A stretch of 13,326 nt of DNA. It comes from CAYRIF01 sp964424205. Lineage in GTDB: Bacteria; Bacteroidota; Bacteroidia; Cytophagales; Cyclobacteriaceae. The notes beneath the pieces are model-generated. The model saw nothing but the letters and a program-made list of their open reading frames with translations. It was not told where the DNA came from and did not search any database. Each line of letters starts with the position of its first letter. Within the stretch, counting starts at the first letter, position 1. The stretch is taken from assembly GCA_964424205.1 (NCBI GenBank), contig CAYRIF010000080.1, positions 1 to 13,326 on the forward strand, read 5' to 3'. The position numbers were made by a program, and so were the translations under genes. Below are positions 1 through 6,302 of the stretch, one piece after another.

Positions 1-389
1 AACTTAAATCGCTCACAGCTTCTTGCTTCTATCAGTGCACACATCAATAATTTTTCTACCAGCTGTTGGTCTCTACTACCGCCTTTTTTTAATTTTTTGC
101 TTAGTGCGGCTACGTACTCATCTTTGCGCTGTTTACCTAGTTTATAACCTCGCTGCTCCAATTGTTGCAGCACGCGCTCAAAATGCTCCCACTCTTCCGC
201 TACCACTGGTGTCATTACCTTCACTAGCGCTTCTTTATCAGGAAATTGCACAATCATGGATATACATGCCGATGCTGCTTTTTGCTCGCAGTAAGCATGA
301 TCAATTAAAATCTCTTCTAAGTTCTTCTCTGCGATGTTAATCCACCGTGGATCTGATGGTAGCTCTAATCCTAATATATTTTTACTCAT
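1..389 (-). CDS. miaE: tRNA-(ms2io6A)-hydroxylase MiaE, N-terminal part (cut by window start)
   Basis: MiaE is a ferritin-like, non-haem di-iron monooxygenase that hydroxylates the isopentenyl group of ms2i6A at position 37 of tRNAs reading U-starting codons. Reading the minus strand from the ATG at 389-387 gives 129 residues before the window ends, so the C-terminal part (usual length near 190-200) is missing. Recognition rests on the opening segment LGLELPSDPRW, then ILIDHAYCEQKAAS (residues 27-40, candidate iron ligand E35), the ExxH pair E66/H69 in EEWEHF, and EARSCERF near 121-128. The second ExxH of the fold should lie outside the window. The ATG overlaps the stop codon of the upstream parE as ATGA, so translation is probably coupled to the toxin-antitoxin message and no separate promoter is evident. 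The family call is from remembered motifs, not a search, but the match is strong. Confidence 0.88.
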   Translation of the reverse strand, partial: MSKNILGLELPSDPRWINIAEKNLEEILIDHAYCEQKAASACISMIVQFPDKEALVKVMTPVVAEEWEHFERVLQQLEQRGYKLGKQRKDEYVAALSKKLKKGGSRDQQLVEKLLMCALIEARSCERFK

Positions 390-682
390 CGTATATTTAG
401 TTTTTCATCTATGTCTTGTCGTTCTACGATTATCATAATTTCTACGATTTCATCCTCAATACGATAAATAATACTATCCACGCCACAAACACAACGTCTA
501 TAACCTTTGCGAATAAAATCAACTGACTGATATAAATAAGGTTGTTTTGCAATTACTTCAAATTGCTTAAAAAATGTAAGAAAATATTTATCCACTTGGG
601 TTTCCCCAAATTGCTGCATACCATATTGATGGATCCGTATTAAATCATCCTTAGCCTCTTCACTTAGTCTATAGTTTTCCAT
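386..682 (-). CDS. parE: ParE/RelE-family toxin of a type II toxin-antitoxin system
   Basis: This 98-residue protein has the normal length and layout of ParE toxins. The N-terminal strand and helix are YRLSEEAKDDLIRIHQY (4-20), followed by the QFGETQVDKY helix (24-33), a strand with GYRRCVCG (60-67) and IIYRI (71-75), and the ERQDID tail (87-92). ParE-type members act on DNA gyrase and RelE-type members on ribosome-bound mRNA; the long N-terminal helical hairpin favours ParE, but the target is not proven by sequence. The ATG at 682-680 was chosen; an in-frame TTG at 691 would add three residues but is less likely. The start overlaps the parD stop by 14 nt and the stop overlaps the miaE ATG by 4 nt. 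Two cysteines (C64, C66) and an aspartate (D69) lie where many relatives have aromatic or histidine residues, so activity is not certain. The frame is intact. Confidence 0.85.
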   Translation of the reverse strand: MENYRLSEEAKDDLIRIHQYGMQQFGETQVDKYFLTFFKQFEVIAKQPYLYQSVDFIRKGYRRCVCGVDSIIYRIEDEIVEIMIIVERQDIDEKLNIR

Positions 683-920
683 TCTTACCAAACTTCTTCT
701 TCGACTTCTTTAAGATTTCGGCACGAGTCATCTCGGTAAAACCCCTCCGCTCGGCACGGATAATCTTAGCACGAATCCAATCCACTTCTTTTTGTTGTGT
801 TCGTGCTTGTCGTATCAAATCATTTACAAGCTCGCTTTTGCTCGTATATTCCTTGCTCTGCACCTGTGCTTTTAGCCATTCGTCATTTGGCGTCGTAAAT
901 GAAATACTTTGTCTTGGCAT
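669..920 (-). CDS. parD: ParD-like antitoxin, ribbon-helix-helix (CopG/ParD) family
   Basis: This 83-residue small protein fits a ParD antitoxin. The N-terminal RHH DNA-binding half has a beta strand (QSISFTT, 4-10), a helix (NDEWLKAQVQ, 12-21), the turn KEYTSKSE (23-30), and a second helix LVNDLIRQAR (31-40). The basic, helical C-terminal half (45-83) would wrap around and neutralise the toxin encoded directly downstream. RHH antitoxins of this kind usually repress their own operon as dimers, with the toxin as co-repressor. Here a perfect 16-bp palindrome lies 25-40 nt upstream of the ATG and on top of the best promoter match. The start ATG at 920-918 is preceded by no Shine-Dalgarno sequence, which is normal in Bacteroidota. 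The unusually lysine-rich C-terminus (KKSKKKFGKNGK) overlaps the beginning of parE. The pairing with parE makes the call secure. Confidence 0.86.
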   Translation of the reverse strand: MPRQSISFTTPNDEWLKAQVQSKEYTSKSELVNDLIRQARTQQKEVDWIRAKIIRAERRGFTEMTRAEILKKSKKKFGKNGKL

Positions 921-944
921 GATTTACATTTTAAGATTACATAT

Positions 945-971
945 GGTGTAAATTTACACCTTGCTTACACC
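945..971. promoter_or_regulatory. Palindromic operator upstream of parD, with an extra half-site
   Basis: GGTGTAAATTTACACC at 945-960 is a perfect 16-bp palindrome. The half-site TTACACC recurs at 965-971, exactly 11 bp (one helical turn) after the copy at 954-960. This arrangement, sitting on the predicted -7 box and just upstream of an RHH antitoxin gene, is what an autoregulatory ParD operator looks like. The palindrome is seen directly; binding by ParD is inferred. Confidence 0.6.
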
Positions 972-980
972 AACTGCAAA
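949..980 (-). promoter_or_regulatory. Predicted parDE-miaE promoter
   Basis: On the minus strand a TTTG (980-977) is followed after 20 nt by TAAATTTA (956-949). This is one mismatch from the Bacteroidota -7 consensus TAnnTTTG, with the usual spacing from the -33 element. Transcription would start around 943-940, giving a leader of about 20-25 nt before the parD ATG. The -7 box lies entirely inside the palindromic operator, so a bound antitoxin would block polymerase. This is a pattern match only. Confidence 0.4.
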
Positions 981-1049
981 TAAATTATATCACTTAGACT
1001 AGCCATTCACTAGAAATTATTTAGCAACACTACGACTATGTTTTGTCAC

Positions 1050-1077
1050 GATATTTGCTTTTCTAAAGTCAAATATC
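1050..1077. repeat. Bulged inverted repeat (stem-loop) in the porin-parD intergenic region
   Basis: GATATTTG plus CTTT (1050-1061) pairs with AAAG plus CAAATATC (1065-1068 and 1070-1077) across a TCT loop, leaving only T1069 unpaired. That gives 12 base pairs with one bulge. No T-run follows on either strand, so it is not a canonical intrinsic terminator. It lies about 100 nt past the porin stop and about 70 nt before the predicted parD promoter; it could be an mRNA end structure or part of a mobile remnant. Confidence 0.45.
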
Positions 1078-1108
1078 TCGCCAAAACAATTGAATTTTGC
1101 ACCTTCTT

Positions 1109-1153
1109 CATGGGGTTTTACCCCATGCTATTCATATTTCGCCCCTACAGGGC
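1109..1153. repeat. REP-like double palindrome
   Basis: Two hairpins lie in tandem: CATGGGGTTTTACCCCATG (1109-1127, 7-bp stem, 5-nt loop) and GCCCCTACAGGGC (1141-1153, 4-bp stem), separated by 13 nt of AT-rich sequence. The arrangement of a GGG/CCC hairpin, a spacer resembling CTATTCATATTTC, and a GCCC/GGGC hairpin resembles dispersed intergenic repeats I recall from Bacteroidota genomes; that recollection could not be verified here. The element begins about 22 nt beyond the porin stop, so it may also cap the 3' end of the lpxK-porin transcript. Confidence 0.5.
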
Positions 1154-1175
1154 TGAGAAAGCCACAGGAATGTAA

Positions 1176-3113
1176 TCAATTAAAAAACAGCCACTTCACA
1201 CCAGCATCAAAAGTACGTTTTTGTCCGGTGTAGTAGGGCGTTGCGAAATAGCCGTCTGCTTCTACATTTTGTAGCACATTGGTCAACTTAAAAAACCACC
1301 TTGAGCGCTTCACTTTAAAACTGATGAAAAAATCTGCTAATAAATAGGAAGGAATTTCAAAATCATCTTGCAGGTAAAACTGCGAAATAACTGGATCATA
1401 ATTCATTGCATAATAATCCGACTGCCAATGCATGTCGAACCCAATCTGTGCCCACATCACATTGTCAAACATCATATTTTCGTAGTAGAATTTGCTATTA
1501 ACAAACAGTTCAGGAATTCTAAATTTGTCACCATCGTCTCCTCCTATTGTGGTGTAAATCACCCTATTAGCTAAGTGTAGGTGTTTTGAAAATTTAAAGC
1601 TAAAATCCAACCCTGCCGTCAAAATTGTTGCTCCCTTGCTTGCTTGCTCAGGTTGTTTTTCCTTGTTAAAATAGATATAATTTTGAATATTTGAGATAGA
1701 GAAAAGAGGGTTCAGCAATAAAGAACCTATCTTGTAATGCATTTTTGCATCTATCTTATTGGCAATGATTGATGCAAAAATATGATGCCATTCATCATGA
1801 TTACCAAAGTAATTTTCTACCATAAATGAAGGACGGCTTTTTGTGCTGGCATATGAAACATCCAAAATTTTATTCTTGAAACCCGCCATTATTTTAAAGT
1901 CTCCACCTAATAAGTATTCGGCATTGAATCTAACAGCACTGCTATCAGTGAGGTTGTAACGCAGGTAAGTTCCTGCATAATTCTCATAGTCCGTACCAAT
2001 TGCCGCTAAGTATTTGGGGATATATTTTACCGACCTTCTTTTTAAATAAAAACTATAAAACAGCTGCTGAAAGTCTCCCTTCATCCCTATTTCATTGGTG
2101 AAATATTTAAACTTAGATTCATCGGCGGTTTCTGTATCCGAAATAAGTATTTTGGTGAAATAAGCCTTATCAGACCCCACACCATCATCAATAAAATTAA
2201 TGGTTTCACTCGTCTTATCAAGCTGATGATATACCTGCAAGTAATCAGTGAATCTGAACTGGTGATACAGGTGATAATTGACCATCAGTTCATTACTTTC
2301 AGCATTTTGTAGCCACACCTGCGCATCATTATTATAGCCAAAAAGGTTGGAGGCTAAATTTACTTCTGGCGGAACAATGCCACCACTTTCCAGCACTCGG
2401 TGCTTTACGCGTGATAGGTTTGCAAGCATGCGGTATCGCCCATCTTTAGAGCGATATGCATTATAAAAATCATAGGCATAGGAAATGACATTTCTATCAC
2501 CCTTACCCGAAGAGCCTACTTGCTTATCGGCAGTGATTGCCTTGATGTTAAACCCAAAATTCCAATTTTTATTCACATTTCTTGAGTACTCCACATCTAC
2601 AATCGCTCGATTTGATCCTCCAAAAACAGCGTAAATGCTTGAATATGGCGATTTGGTATCGTAATACCTTACTTTTTCGGGTGCTTTGAAATAATAATTG
2701 TACGAATCATATCCCGACTGCCTTCCGATTTTATTGACAGGCGAAAAATAAATTGGTCGGATGGCCGTACCTAGATTTCCCAGATCCTGCATCATAAATC
2801 GATTTTTTCTTACAAAATCAAAGGCATTAAAATTGTCGGGAAGCGTATCTAAATAGTGGTATATGGTATCATTATACTTCACATTTTCAAGATAAAAAAA
2901 TCTCGCCGTTTGCGGCCCGTAAGGTGAATCCACTACCACCGAGTCAATATTAAACGGGCCGGTGGGTGCTTTATCGACCGTATCGCTGGCGTAAATGTCT
3001 TCCCCAAAATCTCCATTTCTATTCAAATCATTATCACCCCTGCGAATCTGAGAGAATGCCACTTCTGTAAAGAGGAAGGCAATGAAAAGAATCGGTAACA
3101 GTTTTTGATACAC
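1176..3113 (-). CDS. Putative porin, outer-membrane beta-barrel (Porin_10-like)
   Basis: This 645-residue protein is predicted to be exported: residues 1-21 form a signal peptide (MYQK, then a hydrophobic stretch ending EVAFSQ). A short Asp/Asn-rich segment follows (25-50), then a long run of alternating aromatic and polar residues typical of outer-membrane beta strands, closing with the barrel-end-like FDAGVKWLFFN. The features match the Bacteroidota putative-porin family, with the conserved N-terminal region containing DTLPDNFNAFDF and GNLGTAIRPIYF near 90-125. No plug or TonB box is seen, so passive diffusion is more likely than TonB-dependent uptake; the substrate is unknown. The start is GTG (3113-3111), chosen because it places the signal peptide at the N-terminus; no ATG is available nearby. 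It follows lpxK by 10 nt and is probably co-transcribed with it. Family call confident, function general. Confidence 0.8.
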   Translation of the reverse strand: MYQKLLPILFIAFLFTEVAFSQIRRGDNDLNRNGDFGEDIYASDTVDKAPTGPFNIDSVVVDSPYGPQTARFFYLENVKYNDTIYHYLDTLPDNFNAFDFVRKNRFMMQDLGNLGTAIRPIYFSPVNKIGRQSGYDSYNYYFKAPEKVRYYDTKSPYSSIYAVFGGSNRAIVDVEYSRNVNKNWNFGFNIKAITADKQVGSSGKGDRNVISYAYDFYNAYRSKDGRYRMLANLSRVKHRVLESGGIVPPEVNLASNLFGYNNDAQVWLQNAESNELMVNYHLYHQFRFTDYLQVYHQLDKTSETINFIDDGVGSDKAYFTKILISDTETADESKFKYFTNEIGMKGDFQQLFYSFYLKRRSVKYIPKYLAAIGTDYENYAGTYLRYNLTDSSAVRFNAEYLLGGDFKIMAGFKNKILDVSYASTKSRPSFMVENYFGNHDEWHHIFASIIANKIDAKMHYKIGSLLLNPLFSISNIQNYIYFNKEKQPEQASKGATILTAGLDFSFKFSKHLHLANRVIYTTIGGDDGDKFRIPELFVNSKFYYENMMFDNVMWAQIGFDMHWQSDYYAMNYDPVISQFYLQDDFEIPSYLLADFFISFKVKRSRWFFKLTNVLQNVEADGYFATPYYTGQKRTFDAGVKWLFFN

Positions 3114-3123
3114 GCTTTTTAGT

Positions 3124-4182
3124 TTATGGTTTTTTTCTGCTATTTACAATCTCTAAAACATTTGCATCAAAAATATCGCCATTTTTTAAAAAATAGGTTT
3201 GAATAGGCAAATAAAATATTGGAAGTCCTCCTAATTGCGATTTGAATTTTTCACCTGACAGCCTCATTGCATCTTTTTCAGTGGTTAATATCACTTTATG
3301 GTCAAAATCAATGGTCGCAAATTTATTTTTTATTTGTAGCAAATCTTTCAGCAAATAATGATGATGGTCTGAAAAATTTAAATGAGCACATAAATTAAAA
3401 TTACTGTTGACATAATCTGCCAACGGTGTAGCATTAGCAATTCCCGAAACCAACAGTACATTTTTAGAAAATGGCACCTCATTTGTTTCATCCATACTTT
3501 TTGGTGATAAGTACTTGATACCTGCAAAAAAAATAGGTATGTCGTTTTTTGTGTACACTTTTATTTTGTCTGACATCTCTTGCTGCGCCTTACCCGACAA
3601 ATCATTGGGGCACTTGGTCATCACAATTATATCTGCTCTATTCGCACCCGCGCGAGCCTCTCTCAATCTACCCGAAGGCAATAAGTAGTCGTTGTAAAAA
3701 GGAGTTGAAAAATCAGTTAACAAAATACCTAGGTTAGGAATCACGCTACGATGCTGATACGCATCATCTAATATAATCACCTGATTATCAGGCACCTCAA
3801 ATAGTATTTGAGGTATTGCCAATGCCCGTTCCTCTCCCACTGCCACATTTATTTTATCTTTATATTTTGTATAAAACTGAAATGGCTCATCACCCAAAGT
3901 ATTGGCATTGTCCTCTTCATTTGCCAATCTAAATCCGTGTGTTTTTCTCCCATACCCTCGACTCAGCGTGGTGATTTTTTTATCATCTGCTAACAACCTT
4001 ATCAAATATTCTACCATGGGCGACTTACCTGTGCCTCCTACCGACAAATTACCCACTGATAATACCAGCGTATCAAATTGGAAGGATTTTTTATACCCAA
4101 TGTTATAGAGGTGATTTCTAAACTTGGTGAGCCCATAATAAATCAACGAAAAAGGAAGCAATAAAATTTTTATAATGTGCAT
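3124..4182 (-). CDS. lpxK: Tetraacyldisaccharide 4'-kinase LpxK (lipid A biosynthesis)
   Basis: LpxK transfers the gamma-phosphate of ATP to the 4' position of the tetraacyldisaccharide 1-phosphate, giving lipid IVA at the cytoplasmic face of the inner membrane. The 352-residue product shows an N-terminal hydrophobic membrane-binding helix (2-18, HIIKILLLPFSLIYYGL), the Walker A segment GNLSVGGTGKS (44-54), SRGYGRK (74-80) and the Walker-B-like LDDAYQH (138-144) with the DDxxQH signature. LLPSGRLREA follows at 167-176, and HHHY and TTEKD lie at 273-276 and 300-304. Length is normal. The ATG at 4182 was chosen because family members begin directly with the membrane helix; another in-frame ATG at 4197 would add five residues. 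The downstream porin lies 10 nt away and the upstream nif3-like gene is divergent. The presence of lpxK together with lptD implies a lipid A-containing outer membrane. Confidence 0.95.
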   Translation of the reverse strand: MHIIKILLLPFSLIYYGLTKFRNHLYNIGYKKSFQFDTLVLSVGNLSVGGTGKSPMVEYLIRLLADDKKITTLSRGYGRKTHGFRLANEEDNANTLGDEPFQFYTKYKDKINVAVGEERALAIPQILFEVPDNQVIILDDAYQHRSVIPNLGILLTDFSTPFYNDYLLPSGRLREARAGANRADIIVMTKCPNDLSGKAQQEMSDKIKVYTKNDIPIFFAGIKYLSPKSMDETNEVPFSKNVLLVSGIANATPLADYVNSNFNLCAHLNFSDHHHYLLKDLLQIKNKFATIDFDHKVILTTEKDAMRLSGEKFKSQLGGLPIFYLPIQTYFLKNGDIFDANVLEIVNSRKKP

Positions 4183-4196
4183 TAAATAATATGTCA

Positions 4197-4228
4197 TTGA
4201 TTAGCTTAGCAGCAACTCGGCAAATTTC
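4197..4228. promoter_or_regulatory. Possible bidirectional promoter between lpxK and the nif3-like gene
   Basis: The 53-nt gap between the divergent starts (4182 and 4236) must carry both promoters unless one is remote. On the minus strand GAAATTTG (4228-4221) is one mismatch from TAnnTTTG and would give lpxK a leader of about 30 nt. On the plus strand TTG (4197-4199) followed 21 nt later by CAAATTTC (4221-4228) is a weaker match and would make the nif3-like mRNA almost leaderless. Both -7 candidates are the same 8 bp read in opposite directions. Pattern match only. Confidence 0.28.
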
Positions 4229-4235
4229 GTTAATT

Positions 4236-5333
4236 ATGACTAGAATAAAAGAGATTACAAATTTTTTAGAGAAGATTGCTCCTAAAAACTATCAGGAAAG
4301 CTATGACAACTCAGGACTGATTGTAGGTGATGCGAATGCTACAGTCACGGGCGTCATGATATGTCTAGACTCGACAGAATCTGTCATTCAAGAAGCTATA
4401 GACACGAATTGTAATTTGGTCATAGCGCATCATCCCATAGTTTTTGGTGGATTAAAGCAAATCACAGGAAAAAACTATGTAGAAAAGACTATCATCAAAG
4501 CCATCAAAAATGACATCGCCATTTATGCCATTCATACCAATCTGGACAATGTACATACGGGTGTCAATCGTAAAATTGGCGAAAAAATTGGGTTAGAAAA
4601 TTTGAAAATTTTAAGACCTAAAAAAGGATTACTTTCTCAACTTGTAGTTTTTACACCAAAAAAGGACACAAAACATGTGCTCAAAGCTTTAAATGAGGCT
4701 GGTGCTGGCAATATCGGCAATTACAAAAATTGTAGTTTTAGAACAGAAGGGATAGGCACTTTCGAAGGCAATGAACATGCTAATCCCACCATTGGCACAA
4801 AAAACAAACTAGAAGAAGTAAGTGAAGATAGAATAGAGGTTATTTTTCCTTCAAACATTGAACATCAAATATTAAGCGCATTGAAAAAAGCACATCCGTA
4901 TGAAGAGATAGCCTACTACCTTAATTCATTAGGAAATGTCAATCAGGAAATTGGCGCAGGCATGATTGGAAATTTGCCGAAGGCGATGGATGAAAAAGAT
5001 TTTTTACATTATTTGAAAGAAAAAATGCAGCTTGATTGCATCAGACACACAGCTTTATTGAAAAAGAAAATAGAAAAAGTTGCCTTTTGTGGTGGCGCCG
5101 GGAGCTTCTTGCTTCATGATGCAATCAGAGAGCAGGCAGCTGTTTTTATCACAGGAGATTTTAAGTATCATGAATTTTTTGATGCAGATTCGAAGCTAAT
5201 AATTATGGATATAGGGCACTATGAAAGTGAAGTTTTTACAAAAGAATTAATTTATGATTTATTAAATAAAAATTTCACTACTTTTGCGCTTCATTTGACA
5301 AAACAGATAACAAATCCTATAAGTTATTTTTAA
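4236..5333 (+). CDS. Nif3-like dinuclear metal-centre protein (YbgI / GTP cyclohydrolase I type 2 family)
   Basis: This 365-residue member of the Nif3 family forms toroidal hexamers with a two-metal site. Metal ligands are visible as H65-H66 in LVIAHHP, H100 and D104 in AIHTNLDN, and H328 and E332 in IGHYESE. It is the long form: residues of about 130-235 form the inserted PII/CutA-like domain, which carries the AHPYEEIAYYL motif (219-229), between the two halves of the Nif3 fold. The family's biochemical role is unsettled; GTP cyclohydrolase, metal-chaperone and NTPase-like roles have all been proposed, so none is asserted here. The ATG at 4236 was chosen because MTRIKEITNFLEKIAP is the usual family beginning; an upstream in-frame ATG at 4191 would run into lpxK. 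The next gene, the zinc-ribbon protein, starts 3 nt after the stop, an association seen in other bacteria. Confidence 0.92.
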   Translation: MTRIKEITNFLEKIAPKNYQESYDNSGLIVGDANATVTGVMICLDSTESVIQEAIDTNCNLVIAHHPIVFGGLKQITGKNYVEKTIIKAIKNDIAIYAIHTNLDNVHTGVNRKIGEKIGLENLKILRPKKGLLSQLVVFTPKKDTKHVLKALNEAGAGNIGNYKNCSFRTEGIGTFEGNEHANPTIGTKNKLEEVSEDRIEVIFPSNIEHQILSALKKAHPYEEIAYYLNSLGNVNQEIGAGMIGNLPKAMDEKDFLHYLKEKMQLDCIRHTALLKKKIEKVAFCGGAGSFLLHDAIREQAAVFITGDFKYHEFFDADSKLIIMDIGHYESEVFTKELIYDLLNKNFTTFALHLTKQITNPISYF

Positions 5334-5336
5334 ACA

Positions 5337-6119
5337 ATGGAAAACACGATAGAGAAAAAACTTCAAGCACTAGAAAAACTTCAAGAAATAGATTCAAACT
5401 TAGATAGCATCAAAAAAGTAAGAGGTGCGCTACCTGAAGAAGTAAGGGATTTAGAAGATGAAATTGCAGGTTACATGACGCGATTAGAAAAATTCACTGA
5501 TGATTTAAAAGGCATTGAAGATGATATCGCCAATAAGAAAACTGCCATTAAGGATTCTGAAAAACTGATTAAAAAGTACAATGAGCAGCAGATGAATGTT
5601 AGAAATAACAGAGAATATGATGCCATCACCAAAGAAATGGAATTACAAGCATTAGAGATTCAAATTTCTGAAAAAAGAATCAAAGAGTCCTTTATAAAAA
5701 TAGAAGGAAAAAAAGAAGAGATTAAGGAGACCGAAGCACAAGTTAGCGAGCGGAAAAAAGACCTCAAAGTAAAGCATGAAGAGTTAAAACAAATAATTTC
5801 TGAAAGCGAAGGAGAAGAGAATAAGTTGCTAGACAAAAGAAAGAAAGCAACTAAAAGTGTGGAAGAGCGACTATTGGTGGCATACGACAAGCTAAGAGGC
5901 AATGCAAAAAATGGACTGGCAGTAGTTTCTGTAAAAAGAGGTGCTTGTGGTGGTTGTTTCAATATTGTTCCGCCGCAACGACAAGCTGACGTCAAGGAAA
6001 GAAAAAAGATTATTGTATGTGAACATTGCGGTAGAATATTTTCGGATGTAGAGTTTGTGATAGAAAAAGAAAAGCCAAAAAGAACAAGAAGAACTACCGT
6101 TAAAAAGAAGAAGGTATAA
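5337..6119 (+). CDS. Coiled-coil protein with C4-type zinc ribbon (DUF164 / CT398 / FlgZ-like)
   Basis: The 260-residue product has a long antiparallel coiled coil (about 5-185, rich in Lys/Glu heptads) with the characteristic hinge motif VRNNREYDAI (88-97). A C-terminal zinc ribbon follows, with ligands C204 and C207 (GACGGC) and C228 and C231 (VCEHC). This is the architecture of Chlamydia CT398 and Helicobacter HP0958 (FlgZ). Homologues have been linked to sigma-54, flagellar or secretion components, but no flagellar genes are visible here, so the role in this organism is unknown. A strongly basic tail after the ribbon (KPKRTRR..KKKKV, 246-260) suggests nucleic-acid or acidic-partner binding. 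The gene starts 3 nt after the Nif3-like stop, almost certainly in one operon; a conserved pairing of the two families implies a shared function. A probable terminator follows 33 nt after the stop. Confidence 0.9.
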   Translation: MENTIEKKLQALEKLQEIDSNLDSIKKVRGALPEEVRDLEDEIAGYMTRLEKFTDDLKGIEDDIANKKTAIKDSEKLIKKYNEQQMNVRNNREYDAITKEMELQALEIQISEKRIKESFIKIEGKKEEIKETEAQVSERKKDLKVKHEELKQIISESEGEENKLLDKRKKATKSVEERLLVAYDKLRGNAKNGLAVVSVKRGACGGCFNIVPPQRQADVKERKKIIVCEHCGRIFSDVEFVIEKEKPKRTRRTTVKKKKV

Positions 6120-6151
6120 ATTTAAATTATTGTACAGATTAGAAAAGAATA

Positions 6152-6177
6152 GGCTGACTTCAGTTCATCCTTTTTTT
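6152..6177 (+). terminator. Probable intrinsic terminator of the nif3-zinc ribbon operon
   Basis: GGCTGA (6152-6157) pairs with TCATCC (6165-6170) through five base pairs and one C-T mismatch around a 7-nt loop, and is followed immediately by seven T residues (6171-6177). It starts 33 nt after the zinc-ribbon stop codon. The stem is short, so confidence is moderate. It coincides with the ragged 3' end of the toxin remnant on the other strand. Confidence 0.42.
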
Positions 6178-6302
6178 ATTATGAAATTCGAACCCATATA
6201 ACCTATGCGCAACCTTAGCGGTTGCTTCATTTTGTAAGAAGAAAATTGATTTAAGACTATACGCTACAAATTCTGATAATATTACCTGAATTTTATTGCC
6301 AC
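6160..6302 (-). pseudogene. Truncated, frameshifted RelE/ParE-type toxin remnant
   Basis: A GTG at 6302-6300, overlapping the end of the antitoxin remnant, opens VAIK and then stops after two more codons. Restoring one base in the A run at 6294-6297 (strand-wise AATAAAA) joins it to an open stretch reading IQVILSEFVAYSLKSI, then FFLQNEATAKVAHRL, up to the TGA at 6162-6160. This resembles the N-terminal strand and helical hairpin of ParE/RelE toxins (VxxSxxAxxxLxxI, then a Y..Q..sxxVAxRL helix). Only about 45 of the expected 95-100 residues remain; the catalytic or core strands are gone. No function is expected. The family assignment is inferred from a short stretch plus its position directly after an antitoxin-like remnant. 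Confidence 0.5.

Noticed and set aside
23..340. Open frame of 105 codons on the plus strand
   Set aside because: It is the antisense of miaE, whose minus-strand translation carries conserved motifs; the plus-strand product resembles nothing recognisable.
4191..4235. Upstream extension of the Nif3-like protein by 15 residues
   Set aside because: It would reach into the divergent lpxK start region and lacks family resemblance; the internal ATG at 4236 matches the usual N-terminus.
5660..5995. Minus-strand open frame of 111 codons inside the zinc-ribbon gene
   Set aside because: Ser/Phe/Leu-rich composition is the expected shadow of a Lys/Glu-rich coiled-coil gene on the other strand.
6209..6225. 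Perfect 6-bp hairpin GCAACC-TTAGC-GGTTGC considered as a terminator
   Set aside because: It is followed by TTCATTTTG rather than a clean T-run, and it coincides with the remnant toxin codons; the hairpin at 6152-6177 is a better terminator.
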